Shown piece after piece: positions 7,264-15,871 of a stretch of 64,000 nt of DNA; the stretch's first letter is position 1, and each line of letters starts with the position of its first letter. The DNA comes from Kordia sp050633145. Its GTDB lineage: Bacteria; Bacteroidota; Bacteroidia; Flavobacteriales; Flavobacteriaceae. The DNA lies in assembly GCF_050633145.1 (NCBI RefSeq), contig NZ_JBOEFY010000035.1, forward strand, positions 62,001 through 126,000. The letters run 5' to 3'. The notes under the pieces are model-generated. The model was not told the origin of the DNA and did no database searches. It was given only the letters and a program-made list of their open reading frames with translations. Position numbers and translations under genes: made by a program.

Positions 7264-9222
7264 TTAATCATCACAACTATGCTCAACAATTTTGATTGCT
7301 TTTAAATCGTTCCATACAGTATGATGTTCCTTTTTAGGCGAAATTCGAAATACCAGAATTGATTTGTTCTTTTTAGGACACAGTTTTTGTTCTACATGAA
7401 AATATAATACCAAAGGCTTTCTAGTAATAAAAGTATCGTAAATGGTTGCTTTCCCAACAAAATTTCCATCATCATTTTTTGTGATTTCTACTGTAGTTTC
7501 AGGCAATACAAGGTCTTTTTCTTTATTTACACCTTCTAATAAACCATCATAATACTTTTTAATGTATTCTGTTACTTCTGATACTTTTAAGGTATGATTG
7601 ATATTAACTTTCCAAGCAAAAGCATAGGTCCAAAAATAGGGGCTTTTGGTATCATTCCATCCTTTTGGGAATCGAGCATCTTCAAAACCTTTCAATTCAA
7701 TATCCTTGGCAAAATGCAATGGAATTGCGAATAATTCTTTTCCCCAAGTATCTTCAGTTTGTAAAAGATCAGTACTATAGGTAACGCCTAGTTTTGCAAG
7801 CATTTTAATCGCATTATTATTATTTAGATTTAATGCTAAAGACTTTTTATAATTTGTAATCGCTTCTTCATTTTCCCCAAGTGTCATTAATGCTTCTGCA
7901 TAACTATCATACGGATTATCTTTATTGGGAAACACTTCAGTACTTAATTTGAAAATTTTAGCCGCATCTTTGGCATTTCCAGCATGCAAGAATTTATATC
8001 CTGCTATAATAAGCTCTTGTTCACTTACATGATATTCTGGTGAATTTTTATGTTTTTGATAATACGCAATACCTTTGTCAATCCCTTTATTTTCAATAGT
8101 TTTAACCATAAATTTTGCTAAAGGGATTGATGGTAAATCGTATGGTTTATCATATAATATTCCTGTAATTGCTGTGGTTATGGAAGTTCGAAAGGAATGA
8201 CTTGTATTATTTAAAATTATGATTGAAGCGTTACGAGACGGAATTCTAGTATACAACGAACGAAAACCACCAATAGAACCACTATGACCTGTAGTTTCTA
8301 CAATTTCTTTGGTAGTACCAATCGGTTTATCTCTAATTTCCCAGCCATATCCATAATGCGCATTATGATCAATAATATGCTTTTCAAAAAGCATGTCCAT
8401 ATATTTTTTGGGTAATAATTTTTCAGTATTCAATGCTTGATCCCAAAGAAAAAGGTCTTCAATTGTAGTGTAAATTGCTCCTGCAGCATACGCAGAAGAT
8501 TTGTCTGTACTATCATTGTCATAGTATTCCCCAAAACTTTTGTTATAGCCAGACGCCATGTTTTTAATAATTGGTCTGTGTCTGTGAAATCCAGAGTTTT
8601 TCATTTGTAACGGATCAAATATCCTTTCTTTCAATAAGTCTTCATACGTTTTTTTAGTAACAGTCTCCATAATGTATCCCAGTAATGTATAGCCATTGTT
8701 ACTGTAGGCAAAACGAGTTCCAGGTGCAAACTGAAGTGCTGCACTTGAAAACTGATGCACCATGTCTTTTGGTTTGTTGTATATTTTATCATCAACACCA
8801 CGATCAAAACCAGCAGAATGGGTGAGTAGATGATGAATTGTAATTAGATCACCATTTGCTTTAGGATACTCTTTTAAATAGGTTGAAATAGGTGTGTGCA
8901 ACTCCAATTTACCTTCAGCAACCAATTGCATAATGAGCATGGATGTAAAAGATTTGGTTATCGAAGCAATTTGAAACTTTGTATCTATTTGGTTGGGAAT
9001 ATCCCATTCCATATTCGCCAATCCGAAAGCTTTCTTGTAAATGATTTGACCTTGATCTGCCACTAAAATTGTACCGTGAAACATGTCGTAATCTGAATAC
9101 AACTGAACTAGCTTATCTATTTTAGTTGCTTTTTCATTTTCGCTTTTTACTGGTGTTTTTGTACACGCAGGAATTGATATTATGAATGCCAAAAGCATTG
9201 CAATACATGAGATTTTCTTCAT
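7264..9222 (-). CDS. Serine hydrolase lipoprotein (beta-lactamase class C fold) with TPR repeats
   Basis: A 652-residue lipoprotein with lipobox IPAC (Cys20). Residues about 35-380 form a class C beta-lactamase/D-peptidase-type domain. The nucleophile motif SITK (87-90) and the YSN motif (173-175) are intact, so it should be active on an ester or peptide. Residues about 400-475 look like TPR helices (NKDNPYDSYAEALMTLGENEEA), and the C-terminal 150 residues form an unrecognised mostly beta domain. It is likely at the periplasmic or outer-membrane face. Two TTGACACTTC repeats lie about 50-80 bp upstream and resemble a LytTR-type binding site, also seen before 28477 and 39660. Confidence 0.88.
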   Translation of the reverse strand: MKKISCIAMLLAFIISIPACTKTPVKSENEKATKIDKLVQLYSDYDMFHGTILVADQGQIIYKKAFGLANMEWDIPNQIDTKFQIASITKSFTSMLIMQLVAEGKLELHTPISTYLKEYPKANGDLITIHHLLTHSAGFDRGVDDKIYNKPKDMVHQFSSAALQFAPGTRFAYSNNGYTLLGYIMETVTKKTYEDLLKERIFDPLQMKNSGFHRHRPIIKNMASGYNKSFGEYYDNDSTDKSSAYAAGAIYTTIEDLFLWDQALNTEKLLPKKYMDMLFEKHIIDHNAHYGYGWEIRDKPIGTTKEIVETTGHSGSIGGFRSLYTRIPSRNASIIILNNTSHSFRTSITTAITGILYDKPYDLPSIPLAKFMVKTIENKGIDKGIAYYQKHKNSPEYHVSEQELIIAGYKFLHAGNAKDAAKIFKLSTEVFPNKDNPYDSYAEALMTLGENEEAITNYKKSLALNLNNNNAIKMLAKLGVTYSTDLLQTEDTWGKELFAIPLHFAKDIELKGFEDARFPKGWNDTKSPYFWTYAFAWKVNINHTLKVSEVTEYIKKYYDGLLEGVNKEKDLVLPETTVEITKNDDGNFVGKATIYDTFITRKPLVLYFHVEQKLCPKKNKSILVFRISPKKEHHTVWNDLKAIKIVEHSCDD

Positions 9223-9273
9223 AATTATTTTTTATCATCTAATTATTCGTAAAACTAGATTGTACAAGAATAT

Positions 9274-9305
9274 GAAGTGTCAAAAAAATGTAAAAGAAGT
9301 GTCAA
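9274..9305 (-). promoter_or_regulatory. Direct-repeat regulatory site (LytTR-like)
   Basis: On the gene's strand, TTGACACTTC occurs twice with starts 22 bp apart (plus-strand GAAGTGTCAA at 9274-9283 and 9296-9305). Same-orientation repeats spaced about two helical turns are typical of LytTR-family regulators. It lies 52 bp upstream of the ATG at 9222. Confidence 0.55.
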
Positions 9306-9366
9306 TTACTGTAAAATAGTGGCATAAACTACATGTAACTAATCCTAAAATTGGAAACTCAGATTT

Positions 9367-10089
9367 CTAGTTCTTCATAAACTTTTCTCTAAATTTCCCG
9401 GTTGGAGTTACCATTTCAAGAAAATACAATCCTTTTGAGAGTGTAGAAACATCTATTATGTTGTTTGTGTTTTTAATTTCTTTAATTCTTTGTCCTTGTA
9501 TGTTGTGAATTACAAAAGATTTAATTTGGACAGTTGCATTTGATACAAAAAGTTTGTCTGTCGTAGGATTGGGATAAATTCGTATGTTTGAAATACTATT
9601 CTCTGTAACACTTAATGGTTGACTTTGCAAGTAGATTCCGCTAAACAACGGATTTTCTAAGTCTAAATAATCAACACCATTTGCACTATGTAAATAATAC
9701 TGCATAAAATTGTCTAGCATCCAATAAAATCGACCTTCCCAATTATCGTAAGCATCCGAACAATAATTTGTCTCTGAAGAAAAGTTGCTTAAAATCATTG
9801 ATCCGTAATCATTCTCACTATGATTAAAAGAAGAAGCTTCAACTTGAAAAGCATTACAGCCACTAAAACCAATAATATTTATAGCATCTGTTGTATCTAA
9901 AAATGTGATGGTTCCTACTTCAGTAATCGTTGGCGGTTGTGTATACGGAGTAGAAACAAAATCATTAATTACCTCAATAATGTACCATGTACGGAGTAAT
10001 TGAGCATCTTGCGAATGTACTTTTGTAGTAGTGAAACATAAAAATAAGATAAAGATGAATTTGGTAACGTTTTTTCTTTTAGTGTACAT
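9367..10089 (-). CDS. META/HslJ-like secreted protein with T9SS sorting domain
   Basis: A 240-residue exported protein. A signal peptide (KFIFILFLCFTTTKVHSQ) precedes a domain of about 130 residues that opens with LRTWYIIEVIND and contains GFSGCNAF. This is the pattern of META/HslJ domains, where a GxxGCNxF turn follows the first strands. Residues about 165-240 form a type A T9SS sorting domain (IRIYPNPTTDKLFVS through a GLYFLEM strand to a basic end, KFREKFMKN), so it is likely carried to the cell surface by type IX secretion. The function of the META part is unknown. It is monocistronic. Confidence 0.75.
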   Translation of the reverse strand: MYTKRKNVTKFIFILFLCFTTTKVHSQDAQLLRTWYIIEVINDFVSTPYTQPPTITEVGTITFLDTTDAINIIGFSGCNAFQVEASSFNHSENDYGSMILSNFSSETNYCSDAYDNWEGRFYWMLDNFMQYYLHSANGVDYLDLENPLFSGIYLQSQPLSVTENSISNIRIYPNPTTDKLFVSNATVQIKSFVIHNIQGQRIKEIKNTNNIIDVSTLSKGLYFLEMVTPTGKFREKFMKN

Positions 10090-10233
10090 AATCGGTTTTT
10101 GGTATAATTATAAAATTACTAATTATTATGTAATAAAAACACGTAATATAAAACTAGTTTTCAATCTTTTATGTGTCTTATAAGTATTAAAATATTGTTA
10201 TAAAGAATGAAAATAATATTTTATTTGGGATAT

Positions 10234-12414
10234 CTAATTTTTAATCACTTTTTCTTGAAGGATAATTTTTCCTGTAGAATTGTATGCTTTCACAAAATAA
10301 ATCCCCGTTTGTAAATTAGGAAGATTGATTGTTTTTTGATTAGAATTAATCGCTTCTGTAAACAATAACTGTCCTTGAATACTGTATAAATCTACTTTTG
10401 AAATTTGATCGTTTTCCGTTTGAATCGTTAATTGATTCGTGAATGGAACAGGATAAATTTTTGTTGTACTTACTTCAATTTCTTCTGTGCTTAATACTCC
10501 ATTGAAATAGTCGTTTGCTTTGTTAAAAGCTTCTACACCAATTTGCGCTCCAATAAGACGTCCACGAATATCATCGATAGGAGGATGAATTCCACCCCAA
10601 ATTCTCGATAAACTTGTCTGATCTGAGGCATCACGATAGGTTGCCCATTGTAGTGTGAATGGCGCACTCGGTCCTTTTTCAAATACTAAAAAATTGTCTT
10701 GTGGAATGTCGAAAGTTCCCATTCCGCCAGGGAAAAATTCATCACCAGTTAGTAAAGTCAATACTTCTGCGGCAGCTCTTGAGAACGTTGAATGCCCAGA
10801 TAAATATCCAGCAAATGGAGGCGTTACAAAGGTTCCGCGTTGGTATGGCCACCATTTTGTTGCTAAAATCCAATCAACACCAGCAATATCTTGCGTCGGA
10901 TCAGTTATATAATCAGGTCCTTTCCAAGCGTATACTTTTATTTTGCCAACATTTTCGTCAGCATCTCCAGCTAATGGATCGCCAGTTTCTATGAGTTCTA
11001 TATAACCAGGAATTAACGGTAAACCGTGCGGATCATAACTTGGAAGTGAAGCATCTGTACTTTGTCCTTTTCCAGCCATATACCGAATGGCAGAAATTGG
11101 CCGTATATAGTCGTAATATCCTTTTATTCCCCACGTATTAATCGCAGCATCATGCATCGCGCCACCGAGCGCTAAGTAACATTTTACATCCCATTCTAAA
11201 TCGCTTAAAGACAATCCCGAACCATTCATCTTTTTTTCTGTTAATGGATGATCGCTCACATAGTTCATAATCGTAAACCAGTGTCCTGGAGGCGTTTCAG
11301 AATCAGGTCCATCTGCCCAAAATTCGGCCAAAACACGTGCATAATCTGACCTTTTTACCATTTGAGATGCGTATGGCATATTTGTCACAGGGTTTAGAGC
11401 GTGTCCTGTACTTGGATCGCCACCATTTACAATATCATAGAAAGCTTTGTATTCTTCAAACGTTTCTGGAAATGCTGTAGTTGGTAGATTTCCTAGCGCG
11501 CCAGGCGAAATATCAATCATTGTATTATCGGCAGGATCTAAATGAGAAGACCATAACGAAACTAAGGCAAAATGCCACTTGTACGGATCGTCGATACCGT
11601 CTTCATTAGATTCTAGAATGTATTCTGGTGGTCCTGGATCGCTGTATACATAACAGTCAAATCCATTGTCTATAATCTGTAAATTATCATAACTTAAGGC
11701 AAAAGGATACACTTGTCCCCATTCTGGACTTAAAAAACTTGGTGTGTTTAATGGATAGGCATTTCCACTTTGATCTATATATACATCAAAGGCCAACGGT
11801 TGCCATTTATTCGGATCAATATCATTTGTATCTTCGTAAATTTCCAAAATTAACGGATTGTTTACAGGTTGATAGTGCTCGTTTGCATAATCATTCTGTT
11901 CATTTGATCCATCTTGCAAACCAAAAGCGATAATTTCATCTGCCAAATGATTTCCCAAGGCGGCGTACGAACCTGTACTATAATCTGTAGACGTGAAACT
12001 TACATCATAGCTATATGATTCAAACAATGTTTGAAAACTCGCTAGGGAAGTGGTAGCACCTGGAGAACTTGCAAAACGATGTGTTAGCAAGCGATACATT
12101 GCATAACTCATAACTTCGTGTCGTGCTGCTGCAATATCTGTTGGTGTAGCAATTCCTGTAAAAGTACTTGTATATGTTCCATACGTTTTTCCTAAAAAGA
12201 CTGTTTCGGCAGTTGCTTCAAATAGTGCCCATGCGTCATACATTGCTATTGAACTGTGAAATAAGTTTCGAGCATGTACGGTTGGACGTGCAAAATCGCC
12301 ACGAATGGCATTTAACAATTCTTCATTCCATTCGCGGGCTACAGAATGTTGTGCTTGAAGTACTGGTATAGCTAGGAATAGACTTAAAAAAGCCGCTATT
12401 ATTATCTTTTTCAT
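10234..12414 (-). CDS. Vanadium-dependent haloperoxidase-like / PAP2 protein with T9SS sorting domain
   Basis: A 726-residue secreted protein. A signal peptide (MKKIIIAAFLSLFLAIPVLQAQ) is followed by the vanadium haloperoxidase/PAP2 fold. The helix WNEELLNAIRGDFARPTVHARNL is near the start. Vanadate-site motifs follow in order: Lys and Arg around KWWPYQRG (about 517-524), SGHS (539-542) and GGIHPPIDD (about 607-615, His610). Residues about 650-726 are a T9SS type A sorting domain ending in EKVIKN. Family members oxidise halides with peroxide or hydrolyse phosphate; which one applies cannot be told from sequence alone. A surface haloperoxidase would suit a marine flavobacterium. It is monocistronic. 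Confidence 0.85.
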   Translation of the reverse strand: MKKIIIAAFLSLFLAIPVLQAQHSVAREWNEELLNAIRGDFARPTVHARNLFHSSIAMYDAWALFEATAETVFLGKTYGTYTSTFTGIATPTDIAAARHEVMSYAMYRLLTHRFASSPGATTSLASFQTLFESYSYDVSFTSTDYSTGSYAALGNHLADEIIAFGLQDGSNEQNDYANEHYQPVNNPLILEIYEDTNDIDPNKWQPLAFDVYIDQSGNAYPLNTPSFLSPEWGQVYPFALSYDNLQIIDNGFDCYVYSDPGPPEYILESNEDGIDDPYKWHFALVSLWSSHLDPADNTMIDISPGALGNLPTTAFPETFEEYKAFYDIVNGGDPSTGHALNPVTNMPYASQMVKRSDYARVLAEFWADGPDSETPPGHWFTIMNYVSDHPLTEKKMNGSGLSLSDLEWDVKCYLALGGAMHDAAINTWGIKGYYDYIRPISAIRYMAGKGQSTDASLPSYDPHGLPLIPGYIELIETGDPLAGDADENVGKIKVYAWKGPDYITDPTQDIAGVDWILATKWWPYQRGTFVTPPFAGYLSGHSTFSRAAAEVLTLLTGDEFFPGGMGTFDIPQDNFLVFEKGPSAPFTLQWATYRDASDQTSLSRIWGGIHPPIDDIRGRLIGAQIGVEAFNKANDYFNGVLSTEEIEVSTTKIYPVPFTNQLTIQTENDQISKVDLYSIQGQLLFTEAINSNQKTINLPNLQTGIYFVKAYNSTGKIILQEKVIKN

Positions 12415-12470
12415 TTTTGGTTGATCGAGGTTATGCTGTAAACTTAATTAAAAGATTGTTTTTTTACAAA

Positions 12471-13685
12471 CTATGTCGTTGACAATGAAGCAGTTTTTGT
12501 CACTTTTTTTAAAATTACTAAAATTAAGATAGAACCGCATCCACAGATTAAGAAACCAATGAATAGAGGAGAAGCTGTCGTTTTAACAAAACCGCCAATA
12601 TAAGTTGCTATAGGAACTGCCATAATTGTAGACGTAAAACCGTTTATTGCAGCACCAACGCCTGCAATATGTCCAACAGGTTGCATTGCTAACGAGCGTA
12701 AATTCCCGAAAAGGAAACCTATAGAGAAAAATTGAATTCCGAAAAACGATACTAATACATAAACATTAGGATTCGGTTTGCCGTAAAAAAGGATTAAATA
12801 TATAATTGGAATTGCCGTAAAAGAAATCAAAAAGGCACGAACCAATTTGTACATTCCGTATTTTAAGACAAATTTTCCATTTAAAAACGTAGCAAATCCT
12901 ACAGAAATTGCCAATGCTGCAAAGATGTATGGAAACTCTTCAACCATACCATATTGATTTTGAAATATGTCTTGTGAAGCGCTTAAATACACCATAAACG
13001 AACCTGTAATAAATCCAGAAATTAGAGTAAAAGCGATAGAAGTTTTAAATTTTAAAAATTCTTTTAAACCATTGATAAATAATTCTTTAGATAGTTTTAT
13101 CTTATTCTCTGGATGAAGTGTTTCTGGTTGTCGTTTCCAGAGCCAAATCATGATGATTGCTCCAAAAATTAATTGCCCGTTAAAGATTGATTGCCAACCA
13201 AAGTTATCTAATAATAGTTTTCCCAAAGCAGGAGCTACCACAGGAACTAAGATGAATATTGCTACAATAAACGACATAATTTTTGCCATATAATCGCCGC
13301 TAAAACTATCACGAACCATTGCAATACTTATTGTTCGTGGTGCAGAAAGTCCGATTCCTTGTAACACACGTCCAATGATCATGACTTCAAGACTTTGTGC
13401 CATTACGCAGACAAAACTAGCCAATACAAACAGAATGAATCCCATGTAAATTATGGGTTTACGTCCAATACTGTCTGATAATGGTCCAAAGATTAGTTGT
13501 CCGAAACCTAATCCTAAGAAAATCATTGTTATTAGCTTTTGATTGTCAGCAGGTTTGGTTGTACCAATGGAAATACCAATTGCATCTAAAGCTGGTAAAA
13601 TCGCATCAATAGAGAGTGCTACAATAGACATCAATGATGCCATGAGTATAATAAATTCAGTCTGCGATTGCTTTTTTGAAATCAT
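12471..13685 (-). CDS. Multidrug-efflux MFS transporter, Bcr/CflA family
   Basis: A 404-residue protein with twelve hydrophobic helices. MFS motif A appears as GFGQLIFGPLSDSIGRKPII between helices 2 and 3. RVLQGIGLSAPRTISIAMVRD, which spans helix 4, is characteristic of the Bcr/CflA drug:H+ antiporters, with an acid in the first helix (SIDAILPAL). It probably exports drug-like compounds across the inner membrane. Length is typical. A perfect -7 box sits only four bases before the ATG, implying a leaderless message. No regulator gene is adjacent. Confidence 0.88.
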   Translation of the reverse strand: MISKKQSQTEFIILMASLMSIVALSIDAILPALDAIGISIGTTKPADNQKLITMIFLGLGFGQLIFGPLSDSIGRKPIIYMGFILFVLASFVCVMAQSLEVMIIGRVLQGIGLSAPRTISIAMVRDSFSGDYMAKIMSFIVAIFILVPVVAPALGKLLLDNFGWQSIFNGQLIFGAIIMIWLWKRQPETLHPENKIKLSKELFINGLKEFLKFKTSIAFTLISGFITGSFMVYLSASQDIFQNQYGMVEEFPYIFAALAISVGFATFLNGKFVLKYGMYKLVRAFLISFTAIPIIYLILFYGKPNPNVYVLVSFFGIQFFSIGFLFGNLRSLAMQPVGHIAGVGAAINGFTSTIMAVPIATYIGGFVKTTASPLFIGFLICGCGSILILVILKKVTKTASLSTT

Positions 13686-13689
13686 TGCG

Positions 13690-13697
13690 CAAAAGTA
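13690..13697 (-). promoter_or_regulatory. Putative -7 box of a leaderless promoter for the MFS gene
   Basis: The minus strand reads TACTTTTG, then CGCA, then the ATG at 13685. The box matches TAnnTTTG and its position puts the transcription start at or within a few bases of the start codon. Confidence 0.55.
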
Positions 13698-14895
13698 CGG
13701 CTTCTCTAGAAGTTTTGTTGTTTTTCTTGTGATTATATATATTGTTATTTCGATTGAATAGTAACTAGAGAAAATTTACGCATGTAAAATATGCTTTAGG
13801 GAAAACTATTTTGTTTGTGATTGGAATTTTGATGGCAGACAGGATTAATAGCTTCAATCAACCAAGACAGTCAAATCATGAGAACAATAATTTAATCAAA
13901 CAATTTATAATTGTAAAAGTGCAGTTTGGAATTCTTGTTTTGATAAAGATCATAAATCAAGAATGGCTTCATTGCAATTTTTTTAAGTAGATGTGTACGG
14001 ACAATCGCTTAATGCTATGCGTGTACTAGTTTAGAGAGAGAACTATTTATAGTAATTAGAATTAAGACTCGGAAAAGGGCAATACAGTGTAGTTATCAAA
14101 ATATTCTATTTAACATAATATAAATTATGGTACAAATACTATATATCGTAAAGTAGGATAATCAGCGTATTTGTAAACCATAATGATATTATGCTAAATA
14201 TCCCAGAACCTTTGTATTTGCTACCAGAATCATTGTGCTTGGGTTTTGAACCTTTATTTAATAGGAACGCTTCGCTACATAATTCTTTGTCCCATAATTT
14301 GTCGTTATGCAAAATTGCCGCGCGCAAATGCTTTATTGCTTTCATAAAATCAAATTGTTATTACAATTTATTTTATACGCAATTTGCCAACGCTTTCCAG
14401 CCGCATAAAAGCTACTTTAGAAATTCTATACAAACATCTGTTATAAGAGAATCTTTCCGTTAGAAAAAGTTTTAAGACCTTCACGTTAGCTTGTCGCATA
14501 CTTATAAAAATTTTCTGCAAAGAATTTTATATAACTATGCTAACTGTTCGTTTTCATAAAAACCTTTTTTTGCTTTTCGTTATGTTAAATAGCTTTTGAG
14601 TTTTGATAAGAACCTTTTGTAGTTTTTTACTTTTCTTTTTCTTGATAAAAAGAAACAAAAATCAAGACTGCATAAAACTTTGGAAACAATTACGGCTCGC
14701 TCGCTATATTCTAGAAGCGTTTATATTTCTTTAGATTGTTCTAGAAATCAAATACTATACAGAAACTTTAACAACAATATTGCTTCATCTCTAGAATATG
14801 GACGCTCACTCACCTATTGTTTTCGCCAAAGTTTTCTGAGGTCGTTTTGACGCTTGCGTTTAGAGGTTATTCTTTTGTGAAAACTGGACAATGAA
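13698..14895. other. Long AT-rich non-coding stretch bordering the NACHT island
   Basis: About 1.2 kb without a convincing gene. Two short open frames on opposite strands around 14139-14463 overlap each other and show no motif. A segment near 14630-14666 contains TTCTTGATAAAAAGAAAC, with self-complementary CTTTTT and AAAAAG. An inverted TATTCTAGA pair lies at 14706-14799. Nothing resembling a transposase, tRNA or ncRNA was recognised. The look is of decayed intergenic DNA or remnants left by insertions. Confidence 0.5.
14706..14799. repeat. Inverted repeat, arms ATATTCTAGA / TCTAGAATAT
   Basis: Perfect 10-bp arms at 14706-14715 and 14790-14799 flank about 74 bp that contain a further TTCTAGAA. 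The flanks GCTCGCTC and GACGCTCACTC are partly complementary, extending the imperfect symmetry. It could be a cruciform or a remnant of a small mobile element. Confidence 0.4.
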
Positions 14896-15126
14896 TTACT
14901 TCTTAGTGCCCTTAAATTCTTTTATGGCTTGACAAACTCTATAGAATTCTCCGTTTAGTGCCCAATCATTAAGACTATTTAAATTGTCTTCATCCATATC
15001 TTTTATTTCAGATATTATTTCATCAACATTTTTTTCTTTTAAATATTCAAGCAATCTTCTTTTGGTTGCTTCTGCTGCTTCCAATAATCTGTTAATTGAA
15101 TTCTCGTGTTCTTCTTTATTAATCAT
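14896..15126 (-). CDS. Small acidic helical protein, unknown
   Basis: A 76-residue protein, charged and predicted helical throughout (NRLLEAAEATKRRLLEYLKEKNVDEII; acidic centre IKDMDEDNLNSLNDW). It has no signal peptide, membrane segment or known toxin or antitoxin motif. It starts 16 bp after the Xre regulator gene on the same strand and must share its transcript. A role as regulator partner or as a small component of the neighbouring NACHT locus is inference only. Confidence 0.65.
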   Translation of the reverse strand: MINKEEHENSINRLLEAAEATKRRLLEYLKEKNVDEIISEIKDMDEDNLNSLNDWALNGEFYRVCQAIKEFKGTKK

Positions 15127-15142
15127 TTCTGTTTATGTAAAT

Positions 15143-15352
15143 TTATTCTTTTGTAGAAACTAATAACTCTCGAATATCCACATCTAATATTTCTGCGATC
15201 TTTTTTAAGTCCTTTAAATGTGGTTGGGATTTGTTATTGCAAAATGCAGTTACAGAAGTTGTGCTTTTTCCAAGTTGTTCCGCAAGCCAAACTTGCGATT
15301 TTCCTTGGATTACTAATACTTCTTTTATTCTATTTATTCTTTCTACTGCCAT
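15143..15352 (-). CDS. Xre-family HTH regulator
   Basis: A 69-residue Cro/CI-type helix-turn-helix protein and nothing else. The HTH is SQVWLAEQLGKSTTSVTAFCNN, followed by the conserved PHLKDLKKIAEILDVDIRELL. This size is typical of control proteins attached to restriction-modification and other defence genes, and of small Bacteroidetes regulators. Its upstream region contains at least two strong and two weaker copies of an AAACTTATGT-type motif, suggesting autoregulation. The same motif occurs immediately before the NACHT gene at 18538. Confidence 0.88.
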   Translation of the reverse strand: MAVERINRIKEVLVIQGKSQVWLAEQLGKSTTSVTAFCNNKSQPHLKDLKKIAEILDVDIRELLVSTKE

Positions 15353-15394
15353 ATTTGTTACTGTATTCTTCTCTAAATATATAATACATTCTTA

Positions 15395-15480
15395 TTAAAA
15401 CATAAGTTTATATTACATTTTATTAATTTAAACTTGTGTTTTTAAAAAATAAATTATAAGTTTGAGTTAACTTTATGTAA
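15395..15480. promoter_or_regulatory. Candidate Xre operator cluster
   Basis: TTAAAACATAAGTTTA (15395-15410) is the near-perfect inverse of TAAACTTGTGTTTTTAA (15429-15445). Weaker copies follow in the stretch 15455-15480 (TTATAAGTTT and AACTTTATGT). The cluster lies between the divergent xre (ends at 15352) and the small gene at 15546, where a repressor would control both. Confidence 0.55.
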
Positions 15481-15545
15481 GTATAAATTATATAAATGTA
15501 ATTTTCAGTTAAATATTTATTGTTAATAATTTTATTCCAAACTTT

Positions 15546-15743
15546 ATGCCATTTCCAAAATATACAAAAGCAGACTTAGAAAAAATCGTATATACACAAT
15601 TAGAGAACCTAAATGCAATTCACGATTTACTTAAGATTATGAAACTCCAAAATGAACTTATTGAGAATGCGAATAGAAAACTAAAAGACGAAATTATAGA
15701 TTTTAAGAAACGAGTTAATTATGGAACTGGGAAGTTTGAGTAA
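15546..15743 (+). CDS. Small coiled-coil-like protein, unknown
   Basis: A 65-residue frame divergent from xre. The product (begins MPFPKYTKADLEKIVYTQLENL) is helical with heptad-like hydrophobics and a charged middle (MKLQNELIENANRKLKDEI), compatible with a short coiled coil. There is no signal peptide. Base usage matches neighbouring genes and the start lies just past the candidate Xre operators, which supports it being real. No family recognised. Confidence 0.5.
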   Translation: MPFPKYTKADLEKIVYTQLENLNAIHDLLKIMKLQNELIENANRKLKDEIIDFKKRVNYGTGKFE

Positions 15744-15871
15744 CTTGAAAAATCAGATATACAATAATAGAACAATTAGTTTCTTTTCTTACCCCTTGCT
15801 TTCAGGTAACTGATAATCAATTAAAAAAAATTGTAGGATATTGATTATATTTTAAGAAATTATATTATTCA

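Noticed and set aside
7264..9222. Serine hydrolase as a true beta-lactamase
   Set aside because: The fold and SITK motif are right, but the C-terminal extension, TPRs and lipoprotein nature fit a general class C hydrolase; resistance cannot be claimed.
10655..12371. Several plus-strand frames opposite the haloperoxidase gene
   Set aside because: They are shadows of a clear 726-codon gene with full domain motifs on the minus strand.
14139..14463. Two overlapping short open frames on opposite strands (68 and 90 codons)
   Set aside because: They overlap each other, have no motif or signal, are low in complexity and lie in decayed AT-rich DNA.
14896..15352. Xre gene and small partner as a HigBA-type toxin-antitoxin
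   Set aside because: The partner is an acidic helical protein without RelE/HigB-like basic residues, and the Xre gene comes first; a control-protein role for the NACHT locus fits better.
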